A stretch of DNA of 64,000 nucleotides from Simiduia sp. 21SJ11W-1 (GTDB taxonomy: Bacteria; Pseudomonadota; Gammaproteobacteria; Pseudomonadales; Cellvibrionaceae). The stretch covers positions 3,069,501 through 3,133,500 of the forward strand of contig NZ_CP090959.1 of assembly GCF_024138675.1 (NCBI RefSeq), in the 5' to 3' direction. The notes beneath the pieces were generated by a model. It was not told where the DNA came from. It did no database searches and saw only the letters and a program-made list of their open reading frames with translations. Positions 16,000-25,563 of the stretch are shown here, piece by piece (within the stretch, counting starts at the first letter, position 1; each line of letters opens with the position of its first letter). Made by a program: the position numbers and the translations under genes.

Positions 16000-18117
16000 A
16001 TGAAACTTTCAACAATTTGGCTTTGCACCGCCGCGTTACTCGCGGGCGCCTGCAAGGAGGGCGCGCCGCCCGCGCCCAGCCCTACGCCTACAAACACTCC
16101 TACGCCAACACCAACGCACAGCTGGCAACTGGTGTGGAGTGATGAATTTGATGGCCAAAGTATTGATGCCAGCAAGTGGCGCCACGAAAAAAACTGCTGG
16201 GGCGGCGGCAATAACGAGCTGCAATGCTACACAGACCGGCCCGAAAACAGTTTCTTGCAAGACGGCAAGCTGCACATAGTTGCACGGCACGAAAGCTTCA
16301 GCGGCCCGGCCCACAATGACGACGACCCCAATTACAACCCCGCCGACACCAGCGCCACCCAGCCCTACACCAGCGCGCGGTTGCGCAGTAAAAATCAGGG
16401 CGACTGGCGCTATGGCCGCATAGAAGTGGCCGCGCAAATGCCCAAGGGCCAGGGCCTGTTGCCCGCAGTGTGGATGCTGCCCACCCAATGGCGCTACGGC
16501 GGCTGGCCGTTGAGTGGCGAGATAGACATAGTTGAAGTGGTAAATCCCGGTGTGGGCGCACACGCCAATGAAGCCCATGGCACCCTGCACTATGGCCGCC
16601 TGTGGCCCAACAACAACTACAGCGGCAGCCACACAACAGTGAACGGCAATGTGTGGGAAGGCCTGCACCAATACGCCATCGAATGGGAACCCGATGAAAT
16701 CCGCTGGTACGTGGATGGCAAGCACTATGGCACCCAGCGGCCGGCCACTGAAACCCGCCCGGGCTGGTTCACTTATTTCTGGAACCATGAGGAAACAGGC
16801 TTCAGTTTTGGCGAAAACGGAGCGCCGTTTGATCAAACCTTTCACCTGCTATTGAACCTTGCCGTGGGCGGCAACTGGCCCGGTGCGCCCGATGCCAACA
16901 CCCAATTTCCACAAACGCTCTCGGTAGATTATGTGCGCGTGTACCAGTGCACGCTGGGCGATGAACCCACACCCGACGGCCGCGGCTGCGCAACCAAGGT
17001 GGATGAAGCCGTGCAACCGGTGGGCACGGATCTACCCGGCACGGAAACCTTCAGTTTGTTCGACAACGGCCTGACACCGCTGCCGCTCAACCACGAGGGC
17101 TACGAGTTTCAACAACCTTTGAACCTTTATAGTTGGTCGGCTATTGATGGCGATGTGGAAGTGGCCATGGTTACCGAGGGCGATGCCACCCACTGGGCGG
17201 CAACCTACTTCAGCGCCGGCAACAGTTTTGTAAATGTTGCCGAAAGCCCCCTAGCGCATGACGACACAGGCGTGAAATTCGTCAACATGGCCGACTATGG
17301 CGAGCTCAAATTCGATATGAAAATTTTAAGTATCGACCCCGCCACCCGGCTGAAAGTAAAGCTCGACTCCGGCTGGCCCAATGTCAGTGAAACCACGCTC
17401 ACCCTGCCCGACCACAACGACTGGGCAAGCTACGCCGTCGCATTCGCACAAATGGCCGACAACAGCATCGACCCGGGCCGCGCCAACCTCGAGCAGGTGC
17501 ACAACCCCTTCGTGCTGGAAGCCACCGGCCCCGCCGACCTGCGCATTAACAATGTCCGCATTCAGTGCCTTGGCCCGTGCGGTATCCAGCCACGGGTGAA
17601 TGACCCGGGCTCGGTAATTACCGAAACCATCAGCGTGTTTGAAGATGCCGTAAACGGTGCCTGGGAGCTGGGCCTGCTGTTGTGGGAAACCGGCTCCCCG
17701 CACGTGCAACTCTCCGCGGTAGATGCCGCCGACAATACCCGCGGCCAGGTGATCGACGTGCAATTTACATCCAGCAGCCACAACGGGCTGGCCTTTATGC
17801 AAACCGCCTCGCCCAAAGATCTCTCCGCCTTTGCCAGCAGCGGCTACTTCAGCTTCGACATTCAGGTGCTGGACTATGCGGCCGCCACGGGCCTTGTGAT
17901 CAAGGCCGACTGCGTGCACCCCTGCAGCTCTGGCGACATCGCCATCGGCCAGCCAGGTATGGGCGGCTGGCAAACGGTTCAGGTGCCAGTGGCCGATCTG
18001 GTGGCCGGCGGTTTGAATCTGTCGCAGGTCAATACACCTTTCGCCATTCTGCCCACCTGGGGTGAACAGGCAGGCGTGCATTTACAGCTGGATAACATCC
18101 AGTGGGTGCTGCCTTAA
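16000..18117 (+). CDS. GH16 endo-beta-1,3-glucanase (laminarinase), lipoprotein, with two C-terminal modules
   Basis: A 705-residue secreted enzyme. The signal peptide leads to a candidate lipobox Cys (LAGACKEG), then a Pro/Thr linker of about 20 residues. The catalytic domain spans about 40-318: WGGGNNELQCYT, and the catalytic signature GEIDIVE with E174, D176 and E179, followed by HGTLHYG and the closing VDYVRVYQC. This form is typical of bacterial laminarinases cutting beta-1,3-glucan. After a short spacer two related beta-sandwich modules follow (about 340-530 and 545-705), the second resembling the GH3 C-terminus in DLSAFASSGYFSFDIQV. They may bind glucan or the cell surface; binding is inferred. 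The gene is likely co-transcribed with GH3. Confidence 0.93.
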   Translation: MKLSTIWLCTAALLAGACKEGAPPAPSPTPTNTPTPTPTHSWQLVWSDEFDGQSIDASKWRHEKNCWGGGNNELQCYTDRPENSFLQDGKLHIVARHESFSGPAHNDDDPNYNPADTSATQPYTSARLRSKNQGDWRYGRIEVAAQMPKGQGLLPAVWMLPTQWRYGGWPLSGEIDIVEVVNPGVGAHANEAHGTLHYGRLWPNNNYSGSHTTVNGNVWEGLHQYAIEWEPDEIRWYVDGKHYGTQRPATETRPGWFTYFWNHEETGFSFGENGAPFDQTFHLLLNLAVGGNWPGAPDANTQFPQTLSVDYVRVYQCTLGDEPTPDGRGCATKVDEAVQPVGTDLPGTETFSLFDNGLTPLPLNHEGYEFQQPLNLYSWSAIDGDVEVAMVTEGDATHWAATYFSAGNSFVNVAESPLAHDDTGVKFVNMADYGELKFDMKILSIDPATRLKVKLDSGWPNVSETTLTLPDHNDWASYAVAFAQMADNSIDPGRANLEQVHNPFVLEATGPADLRINNVRIQCLGPCGIQPRVNDPGSVITETISVFEDAVNGAWELGLLLWETGSPHVQLSAVDAADNTRGQVIDVQFTSSSHNGLAFMQTASPKDLSAFASSGYFSFDIQVLDYAAATGLVIKADCVHPCSSGDIAIGQPGMGGWQTVQVPVADLVAGGLNLSQVNTPFAILPTWGEQAGVHLQLDNIQWVLP

Positions 18118-18262
18118 AAATTTTCTCAGCGTAAAGCGTTCTCCTATTGGGCAATGGAGTGCCCGCCTGATTGCCTGGCACCAGCGGCACTATGCTGGGG
18201 CAGGCGCCAAAGGCAAATCTGCGCCCGCGGCCCGGCCTGCTAAACTCAAACAAGCCCTTGGA

Positions 18263-19411
18263 ATGAGTTTAGCGATGGAAACCTACCAAAACCTCTACCG
18301 CGACAATCACTGGCGCGCGCCCCTGCCTGCCAACACCGATGCCCAGCTGGTGTTGCTGTTTGGCGACCGCGAATTGGCGCTCAGCGCAGATATTAACGCA
18401 GCCCTGGCCGCAAGCTTTCCCAATGCCCAGATTGTGGGTTGCAGTACCTCCGGTGAAATTCTGGGCACCGAGCTGCACGATCAAAGCCTGTGCCTGACGG
18501 CGGTGCGCTTTAACCACACACCCGTTAAAGCCGCGCGCGCTGATATCCGCAACCGCCCACTACAGGCGGCTGTAGATGAACTGGCAAACGCGCTTGGTGC
18601 GCCAGATTTAAAGTACCTGCTGGTGCTTTCCGATGACCAACGGGTGAATGGTACCGAGCTTGTCAATGGGCTCACAGCCGCACTGCCCAAGGGCGTGGTT
18701 ATTACCGGCGGGCTGGCAGGTGATGACACCCGCTTTGAACGCACAGCCACCTGGCACAATGGCCGCGGTGGTGAAGGCAATATTGTGGCTTGCGGCTTTT
18801 ATGGCAATTGCATTGAGGTGGGCCACGGCAGCATGGGCGGGTGGGACCCATTTGGCCCAGAACGCCTGATTACCCGTGCGCGCAGCAATGTACTTTACAG
18901 CCTGGATGATCAGCCGGCGCTGGCGCTCTACAAGCGCTACCTGGGCGAGCACGCCAGCGCCCTGCCAGCCTCGGCGCTGTTATTTCCGCTGCTAATAAAA
19001 CGCGAAGGTGAAGAGCAGGCCGTCATTCGCACCATACTGGGTGTGAATGAGCAAGATGAATCCATGACCTTTGCAGGCGACATGCCTCAAGGCGCGAAAG
19101 CGCAGCTGATGCGCGCCAATTTTGACCGGCTGATAGACGGCGCCGAAACCGCGGCAAGCGCTGCATTAAGCGGGCAAGCAGACGCCAACGGATGCGGGCT
19201 TGCGCTATTGATCAGCTGTGTGGGGCGCAGGCTGGTGCTCAACCAACGCATAGAAGAAGAACTGGAAGCCGTTGAAGACGTACTGGGCAATGGCTGGCAA
19301 TTTACAGGCTTCTATTCCTATGGCGAAATTTCACCCATGGCCGGCGGAAACCATTGTGCACTGCACAACCAAACCATGACCATCACAACCCTGCAAGAAC
19401 GCGATGCATAA
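18263..19411 (+). CDS. FIST-domain sensory protein
   Basis: About 382 residues from the chosen ATG. The N-terminal half contains LVLLFGDRELALSADIN and AQIVGCSTSGEI, the FIST_N hallmark. ITGGLAGDDTRFERT and later GFYSYGEISPMAGGNHCALHNQTMTI belong to the FIST_N/FIST_C pair. FIST domains are thought to bind small ligands, perhaps amino acids, and to feed signalling enzymes. The frame is open back to 18062, but that would overlap the GH16 gene, so 18263 or 18275 is preferred. Its end overlaps the next gene by 8 bases, so it is very likely the sensory partner of the downstream GGDEF-EAL protein. Confidence 0.88.
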   Translation: MSLAMETYQNLYRDNHWRAPLPANTDAQLVLLFGDRELALSADINAALAASFPNAQIVGCSTSGEILGTELHDQSLCLTAVRFNHTPVKAARADIRNRPLQAAVDELANALGAPDLKYLLVLSDDQRVNGTELVNGLTAALPKGVVITGGLAGDDTRFERTATWHNGRGGEGNIVACGFYGNCIEVGHGSMGGWDPFGPERLITRARSNVLYSLDDQPALALYKRYLGEHASALPASALLFPLLIKREGEEQAVIRTILGVNEQDESMTFAGDMPQGAKAQLMRANFDRLIDGAETAASAALSGQADANGCGLALLISCVGRRLVLNQRIEEELEAVEDVLGNGWQFTGFYSYGEISPMAGGNHCALHNQTMTITTLQERDA

Positions 19412-21305
19412 ATTATTGCGCGGCCTTTTAGACGAGCATTCGGCCACCCTTAAGCCGGATGATCCTCTGGTAGAGGCGCTGTCAGATGCATTTAGCCTGC
19501 AAGATAACCTGCTTTCAAACATCGAGCGCTCGCTGGTGCTTACCTCAAAAGAGCTCACCGAGCAAAATGAAAGGCTCAAGCACAACCTAACCGAAAGCCA
19601 GGCACTGTTAAGTGAGCTGCAAGCAACAAGCTCGCGCCAGCACGCGCTATTAGATGCCTCACCCGAGGCCATATTCTGCTTTGCCCCGGGCGGGCGCATG
19701 GTACAAATCAACCGCGCAGCCTGCACGCTAATGAACAAGACCTGGGATCAACTGAAAAGCAACACACCCGAAACAAACCTGGAGCTAATTTTAGAGATCA
19801 TCAGCAATACTGAAGATTTCCTGGGCGACATAGAAAAAATTCGTGCAGACCCAATGGCCGTGTTGCACAACTATATGGATACGGTAAACGGGCAAAACTA
19901 CGAATATAACTCTATCCCTATACGTCACGGCGACCAGTACCTGGGCCGCATCTGGTGCTACCGCGATATCACCAAAATCCGCCAACAACAGGCGCAACTG
20001 GAGCATCAGGCCTTTTACGATACGCTCACAGGTTTACCCAACCGGCGCCTATTACTTGAAAAGCTCGCGCACGCCTTGAAAAAAGGCCAGCGACACGGCT
20101 GCAAAACCGCCGTCATTTTTATAGACCTTGATGACTTCAAGAAAATTAACGATACCGCAGGCCACGCCCAAGGGGATAACTTTCTGGTATCAACCACCGC
20201 GCGGCTGGCCAGCTACCTGCGCGACTGCGATACCCTGGCGCGCCTTGGCGGCGATGAATTTATTCTGATAATGGAAGGCTTGCAGAACCAACAGCAGATA
20301 ATTTCTCTACTGGATCGCGTGCTGAATCTCTTTAATACGCCGTTTCAAATTCATGAAACCCACTATGTAGTGACCGCAAGCGTTGGCGTTGCGCTGGCGC
20401 CGCAAGATGGCAAACAGCCAGAAGAGCTTATTCGCAAAGCCGACATGGCCATGTACCAAGCCAAGCAAGCGGGTAAAAACAAATTTCATTTCTTTGATGC
20501 ACGCCTTGAACGAATGGCGCTTCACAGGGTAAGCACCGAGCAAAAACTGCGCAAGGCGCTCGACAACAATGAACTGTTGCTACATTACCAACCTAAAATT
20601 TCGCTCGGCTCCGGCACCCTTGTGGGCGTGGAAGCGCTCCTGCGCTGGCAGTTGCCAGACGGCCAGCTCATCTTCCCCGATCAGTTCATTCCCGTAGCCG
20701 AAAGCACGGGCTTAATTTACGCCATCACCCGCTGGGTTTTTGCCCAGGCCCACGATCGCATTCATGCATGGCAAGGCACAGCGCTTGCCAATGTAAGCTT
20801 GTCTATTAATGTTTCAGCACAGGATTTCGACGACCCGGTATTTTTACCCACGGTGATACAAGCACTGGATAACAAGCCCATCCCGCAGGGCAAGCTGGAG
20901 TTTGAAATCACGGAATCCACCTTGCTGGATAACGCGCGAGCCAACAAAGTTATCAGCCACTTGCACCGCCACGGGGTAGAGGTGGCCATAGACGATTTCG
21001 GCACCGGCTATTCCTCATTCAGTTACCTGCAGGAAATGCGCATAAACAGCTTGAAAATTGACCGCAGTTTTATCACCGATTTACACATTCACCCCCGCAA
21101 GCAAGCCATCGTAAAGAGCATTATCAACGTGGGTGAAAACCTGGGGCTGAAAATTGTGGCCGAAGGCGTTGAGCTGGCCGAGGAACTCACCTGCCTTAAA
21201 CAACTAAACTGCCATCAGGCGCAGGGCTATTTATTCAGCAAACCCATACCAGAAGCCCAACTGCTGGAATTTGCCGACAACTTGCCCGCCAGAAACGGCG
21301 CATAG
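19404..21305 (+). CDS. PAS-GGDEF-EAL c-di-GMP enzyme
   Basis: A 633-residue soluble protein. A coiled coil (about 30-75) leads into a PAS domain (about 75-195). The GGDEF domain follows with the intact motif RLGGDEF near residue 282 and an inhibitory RxxD site (RDCD) five residues before it. The EAL domain has EALLRW near 408, EFEITES, AIDDFGTGYS, KIDRSF and AEGVE. Both the diguanylate cyclase and phosphodiesterase motifs look complete, so either or both activities are possible. It is coupled by an 8-base overlap to the FIST gene, suggesting a two-protein c-di-GMP module controlled by a FIST ligand. Confidence 0.93.
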   Translation: MHKLLRGLLDEHSATLKPDDPLVEALSDAFSLQDNLLSNIERSLVLTSKELTEQNERLKHNLTESQALLSELQATSSRQHALLDASPEAIFCFAPGGRMVQINRAACTLMNKTWDQLKSNTPETNLELILEIISNTEDFLGDIEKIRADPMAVLHNYMDTVNGQNYEYNSIPIRHGDQYLGRIWCYRDITKIRQQQAQLEHQAFYDTLTGLPNRRLLLEKLAHALKKGQRHGCKTAVIFIDLDDFKKINDTAGHAQGDNFLVSTTARLASYLRDCDTLARLGGDEFILIMEGLQNQQQIISLLDRVLNLFNTPFQIHETHYVVTASVGVALAPQDGKQPEELIRKADMAMYQAKQAGKNKFHFFDARLERMALHRVSTEQKLRKALDNNELLLHYQPKISLGSGTLVGVEALLRWQLPDGQLIFPDQFIPVAESTGLIYAITRWVFAQAHDRIHAWQGTALANVSLSINVSAQDFDDPVFLPTVIQALDNKPIPQGKLEFEITESTLLDNARANKVISHLHRHGVEVAIDDFGTGYSSFSYLQEMRINSLKIDRSFITDLHIHPRKQAIVKSIINVGENLGLKIVAEGVELAEELTCLKQLNCHQAQGYLFSKPIPEAQLLEFADNLPARNGA

Positions 21306-21445
21306 TGGCCAGGCACAGCAGGCCGCACCGGCCAATGCACTTGCCACAATAGCCCCAGAGTTACTCACCCAATTGGCCAAACCCGGTGTGACCCTGCCCC
21401 ATCAAACCTGCTAACCTAGCAGCATCTGTTGGCATTCGAGCGATT

Positions 21446-23275
21446 ATGGAACACCGCAACCTTCAGCACTTCTATATCAATGAAGAGCAGTCAATCTACC
21501 TGCTGAGCCACCGCGACGCCAAGAAACTCAAATCCTGGCTGGGCCTGTGTGAAGCGCAGTTGCGCAGGCTCGGCTATTCGGGCACCCGCATGATTGGCAA
21601 AGGTGCCTACGGCTTTGTGTTTGCCGCCAAAGACAGCAACAACCACGATTACGTGTTTAAGTTTTCGCGCATCACCTTGCCCCAGCACGTGCAAGACAGG
21701 CTAGAAGATGAAGGCTACATGCTCTCACAAGTGCGCCTGCCGGGAGTGCCTGCATTTGTGGAATTTCAGCGGGTGCACGGGCAATCCATATTGATGATGG
21801 AACGCGCGCCCGGTGTAAATCTGGACGACTATGCCCGGCGCGTAGGGCGCCTGTCACCCAGGCTGATTCTAAAAATCGCGGCCCAGCTGGCTGAAATTCT
21901 GCAGGGTTTAAGAGATCAAGCCGATCAAGAGCACCGCGCACCCATTGTGCATGGCGACATCAAGCCCTCCAACCTCATGTGGGATGAAACCACCGAAAAA
22001 CTGCGCCTTATAGATTGGGGGGCTGCGGTATTTGCACAGCTAGACGCCCAAGGCCAATACGCCACCAATAGCGGCCTAAGCGCCCTAACGGTAGATGCCG
22101 CCCAAACCAATGCAAAACTTGGCGACATTTATTTTATTGGTGAAGATCAACTTAACGGCGGCCTTTCTTCACCGCGTTTCGATGAACAAGGCGCGGCCGG
22201 CACCCTCTACGCGCTGGCCTCTGGTCAATCCAGCCGGTTTGGGCGCCATGTCATTACGCCAAACTCATTAGGCTTACCTAAAGAGTTTGCCCGCATGCTC
22301 ACCCATTTGATGAGCGAGGAAAAACAACACCGTGACGCCGCCGGCGATTACTGGCTCAACAACATGCGCTACATGAAGCACATAGTCACGGGCAATCAGC
22401 AGCAGGTGGATAACAACGATGCCCACTCGCTGCTGCCCATAACCAGCTACCCCAAAACACGGGAAGTAGATACCGTGGTATACAGCTCGCGCAAATCTTT
22501 TTTGCGTCGCGAAATGGATGACGTCACCTTTGCAGCCATTGACCCAACCGAGCTGGATAAATACTACAAGAATTTTTTAACCGGCATGGGCGACACAGAA
22601 AAAGCCTTTGTAACCGCCGTAAGCCACCTGGGCCGCTACCCCTTGGTGGGCGGGCTTGCCATTCATTGGGATGACGCCGGCATTCACATAGATTCAAGCC
22701 TGAACCTCTACGATGAATCGCTAGTGCCGGCCTTTACCACGGCGGTAAACAACATGGTGCACCTTGGCCGCGCCATCAATAAGCAAGGGGTATTTAAAAG
22801 CTGTATTTTTGATGCCCGAAAAACGCTGCACATTGAACGAAAAAGCCCAGCAGACCCATTCCGTATTCAGCCCAACCAAACCATCGAGTTTGACATTGTG
22901 GCTCCCCACACGGGCGATCAATCTTCGCGCTCGCATTCGTACTTTGAAGATGGCGACGACCCGGATGAAATGCTGGAACTGCCGCCAGAAATCATGGCGC
23001 CGATCCGGCAAATGAACCAAATTTATCACTCTGGCTGCATTATTTTTGAAAGCCTTGAGAAAGATCTTAAAATTCACAATTACCTGCGCCTGCGCGACCC
23101 AAGCCGCGAGCAGGAATTTCGCCGCTGCCTCAATACCATTTTGGCCAACATTCACCACATAAAAGGCCTTGGGGTTTCGGGATTCATGAAACTCCCCTAT
23201 CGCGACACAAAAGTATTCCCATTAATGCGCGAACAGCCCGAGCGGTTTTTCGATTTCACCACACTGCGCCGCTAG
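21446..23275 (+). CDS. Eukaryotic-type Ser/Thr protein kinase-like protein with unknown C-terminal domain
   Basis: A 609-residue soluble protein. The kinase domain (about 45-330) shows a glycine loop IGKGAYGFVFA, a lysine strand YVFKFSR, a catalytic loop IVHGDIKPSNLMWD and a metal-binding LIDWGAAV, where DWG replaces DFG. Key Lys, Asp and Asn residues are present, so activity is plausible. Residues about 345-609 do not resemble a PASTA or other known sensor domain and contain an acidic stretch (EDGDDPDEMLEL). There is no membrane segment. Substrate and function are unknown. It stands alone between a c-di-GMP gene and a DUF2956 gene. Confidence 0.82.
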   Translation: MEHRNLQHFYINEEQSIYLLSHRDAKKLKSWLGLCEAQLRRLGYSGTRMIGKGAYGFVFAAKDSNNHDYVFKFSRITLPQHVQDRLEDEGYMLSQVRLPGVPAFVEFQRVHGQSILMMERAPGVNLDDYARRVGRLSPRLILKIAAQLAEILQGLRDQADQEHRAPIVHGDIKPSNLMWDETTEKLRLIDWGAAVFAQLDAQGQYATNSGLSALTVDAAQTNAKLGDIYFIGEDQLNGGLSSPRFDEQGAAGTLYALASGQSSRFGRHVITPNSLGLPKEFARMLTHLMSEEKQHRDAAGDYWLNNMRYMKHIVTGNQQQVDNNDAHSLLPITSYPKTREVDTVVYSSRKSFLRREMDDVTFAAIDPTELDKYYKNFLTGMGDTEKAFVTAVSHLGRYPLVGGLAIHWDDAGIHIDSSLNLYDESLVPAFTTAVNNMVHLGRAINKQGVFKSCIFDARKTLHIERKSPADPFRIQPNQTIEFDIVAPHTGDQSSRSHSYFEDGDDPDEMLELPPEIMAPIRQMNQIYHSGCIIFESLEKDLKIHNYLRLRDPSREQEFRRCLNTILANIHHIKGLGVSGFMKLPYRDTKVFPLMREQPERFFDFTTLRR

Positions 23276-23374
23276 CTAAATACAAGGTGCAGCCACCCGC
23301 GGGCGAACGCCGTGAGCTGTGCCCCTGCTGGCCGCCACATGGGTTACAATGGCGCCTTTTGCAGGCCCATTGCC

Positions 23375-23701
23375 ATGCCGAAAGCCAAACCTTCAGCCAA
23401 AACACAACAAGACGCTCAGGATATTGCGCGAGCCACCCAGCGCCCGGGCCAAACCAAGGAGCAAACCAAGCTCATTGCCCAGGGCATTCAAAAGGGCATA
23501 GAGCAATATAAAAAGCAGCAAAAAGCCAAACTGCGCGAGCGCGACAAGGCCCAGAAAAAGGCCAAGACAAGCGAGCCACAGGCAGTGGCAAACCCCACGC
23601 CCGCGGCTACCAAGCAGCACCCGCTGCCCTGGTGGCTACTCGGTATTTCCTGGGCCGCCTTTGCCGCCTACCTGGGCCTTGGCGGCGGCAGCCTGCTTTA
23701 A
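23375..23701 (+). CDS. DUF2956 family protein
   Basis: About 108 residues starting MPKAKPSAKTQQDAQDIARA. The segment ATQRPGQTKEQTKLIAQGIQ and the following Lys/Arg-rich helix (KKQQKAKLRERDKAQKK) are characteristic of DUF2956. The C-terminus has one membrane helix, WWLLGISWAAFAAYLGLGG. The layout is a charged cytoplasmic domain with a tail anchor. The function is unknown. The frame is open upstream to 23312, but the family pattern begins at 23375. Confidence 0.78.
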   Translation: MPKAKPSAKTQQDAQDIARATQRPGQTKEQTKLIAQGIQKGIEQYKKQQKAKLRERDKAQKKAKTSEPQAVANPTPAATKQHPLPWWLLGISWAAFAAYLGLGGGSLL

Positions 23702-23779
23702 AGGTTTAGTACTTTCGGTTAAGCTCGAAAATCAACCGGGGTACCGAACCAGGACGCAACCTAAGCCCAGAAGGCGCGC

Positions 23780-25531
23780 ATGGAATCCGCAGCACATAAA
23801 AACAACGAAAACATCACCGCCGAGCTGATTCGCATGCTGGCGCAACAGGGCCGGATTACCCCAGCGCCCATGCTTGCCGCACTTGCGGTTATCGCCTTTT
23901 TCGCCTCAGACACTTTGCCCCGCGCGCTATGGGCCGGCTGGTTTTCCGTGGCCGCAATTTTGCTGTTCGTGCGCGCCCAGCTGCTGGCCCGGCTGCCAGA
24001 GATGACCCAGTTCAGCCAGCGCCAACGCCTGAATTTCACCTTGTTGATTACCTTTTTGAACGGCGTGATGCACGGCCTGCCACTGCTGTGCTTTGGCTAC
24101 TTCACCGAGCTTGAGCGCGCCGTAATCACCATGATTTTACTCGGCACAAGCTCTATTAATGTGTCTACCACTGCCGGTTACCGGCCCATTGCCGTGGCCT
24201 ACACCCTGCCCACGCTCGGGCTTGCAGCCTGCGTATGGGGCGTGCATGGCTGGGGCACCCCCATGGATTGGACATCGCTCTCGGTGGCCGGGCTCATTGT
24301 GTGTTACTTGCCACTGCTGATAAAACTTGCCGGTAACGGCTTTCGGATTTTTGAAAGCTCTTACCGCGAGCGGCTGGTGCAGTCGGCCGTAAATACCCAG
24401 CTGCAAAATATTTTGGAGCAGGCTGAATCTGCCTCCTCTGCCAAAACGCGGTTTTTGGCCTCGGCCTCGCACGATTTGCGCCAGCCCATTCACGCGCTCT
24501 CGCTGTTTGGTTCGGCCCTGAGCAAGCGCCCGCTGGATGAAGAATCGCGCGATATCGTGATGCACATGGAAACCGCCCTCAAGGCCTTGGCCTCACAACT
24601 GGATTCACTCCTGGATATCTCCAAGCTCGATGCAGGCGTGGTAAATATCAACAAGCAAACCTTTAACCTGCTAGATATGGCCGAACGGTTGCAGGTGGAA
24701 TTCGGGCCTGCCGCCGAGGAAAAGGGCCTGTCGGTATGGCTGGATTGCTACGTAGATGTGTACGTTGATACCGATGAAATTTTATTTGAACGCATTTTGC
24801 GCAACCTTTTATCCAACGCCATCAAATACACAGATCACGGCAAGATCATGCTCTCGATCAATGCCGAAGAGGAGCTGGTAACCGTGTCTGTGGTAGATTC
24901 CGGCCGCGGTATCCCCAAGAACGAGCAGCAGCGCGTATTTGAAGAGTTCTACCAGCTGGAAAACCCCGAGCGCGATCGCCGCAAGGGTTTGGGGCTGGGG
25001 CTTGCGATTGTGAAGCGGCTGGTGAAACTTTTGGATATCAAGTTCTCGCTCTACTCGGTGCCCTCCGATGGCACGCGTATTTCCCTCACCCTGCCCATCA
25101 GCGAGTCCACGCCCGTTACCACGCCAGACAAACCCAAGGTAGTGGCCTCGTGGGAGTCACTGAGGTTGCTGGTGGTAGACGATGAAATGGAAGTGGGCCT
25201 GGGCATGCAGGCACTGCTGGAAACCTTCGGCGCCACGGTGGATGTGGCCGATTCCACCGCCAGCGCACTGGAACTGGCACTGGCCAACCGGCCCGACATT
25301 TTGCTGGCAGATTTCCGCTTGCGCGGCGAAGACAACGGCCTTGAAACCATTCGCAATCTGCGCGCCATCTACCCCAAACTGCCCGCTATTCTCATTAGCG
25401 GCGATACCGCGCCAGACCGCCTGCGCGAGGCCAACGAAGCCGGTATTAAACTGTTGCACAAACCCGTGGCCGCCCCGGCCCTGGAAGATGCCATTGCCGA
25501 GGCCTGTAACCTGGCGGTAACGGAAACCTAG
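23780..25531 (+). CDS. Hybrid sensor histidine kinase with C-terminal receiver
   Basis: 583 residues. Five or six membrane segments occupy about 25-195 (MLAALAVIAFFASD, LWAGWFSVAAILLFV, VAGLIVCYLPLLI). A HisKA domain follows with the phospho-acceptor in ASASHDLRQP (about residue 227), then an HATPase with NLLSNAIKY, DSGRGIP and GLGLGLAIV. A receiver domain lies at about 460-583 (LLVVDDEMEVG, acceptor in ILLADFRLR). DLRQPIHALSLF is typical of a subgroup of hybrid kinases with multi-helix sensors. The output partner is not obvious locally. It ends 32 bases before the large fusion gene, so the two may be transcribed together. Confidence 0.92.
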   Translation: MESAAHKNNENITAELIRMLAQQGRITPAPMLAALAVIAFFASDTLPRALWAGWFSVAAILLFVRAQLLARLPEMTQFSQRQRLNFTLLITFLNGVMHGLPLLCFGYFTELERAVITMILLGTSSINVSTTAGYRPIAVAYTLPTLGLAACVWGVHGWGTPMDWTSLSVAGLIVCYLPLLIKLAGNGFRIFESSYRERLVQSAVNTQLQNILEQAESASSAKTRFLASASHDLRQPIHALSLFGSALSKRPLDEESRDIVMHMETALKALASQLDSLLDISKLDAGVVNINKQTFNLLDMAERLQVEFGPAAEEKGLSVWLDCYVDVYVDTDEILFERILRNLLSNAIKYTDHGKIMLSINAEEELVTVSVVDSGRGIPKNEQQRVFEEFYQLENPERDRRKGLGLGLAIVKRLVKLLDIKFSLYSVPSDGTRISLTLPISESTPVTTPDKPKVVASWESLRLLVVDDEMEVGLGMQALLETFGATVDVADSTASALELALANRPDILLADFRLRGEDNGLETIRNLRAIYPKLPAILISGDTAPDRLREANEAGIKLLHKPVAAPALEDAIAEACNLAVTET

Positions 25532-25563
25532 CCACATACACCCAAATCATAAGGACCGCGCAC

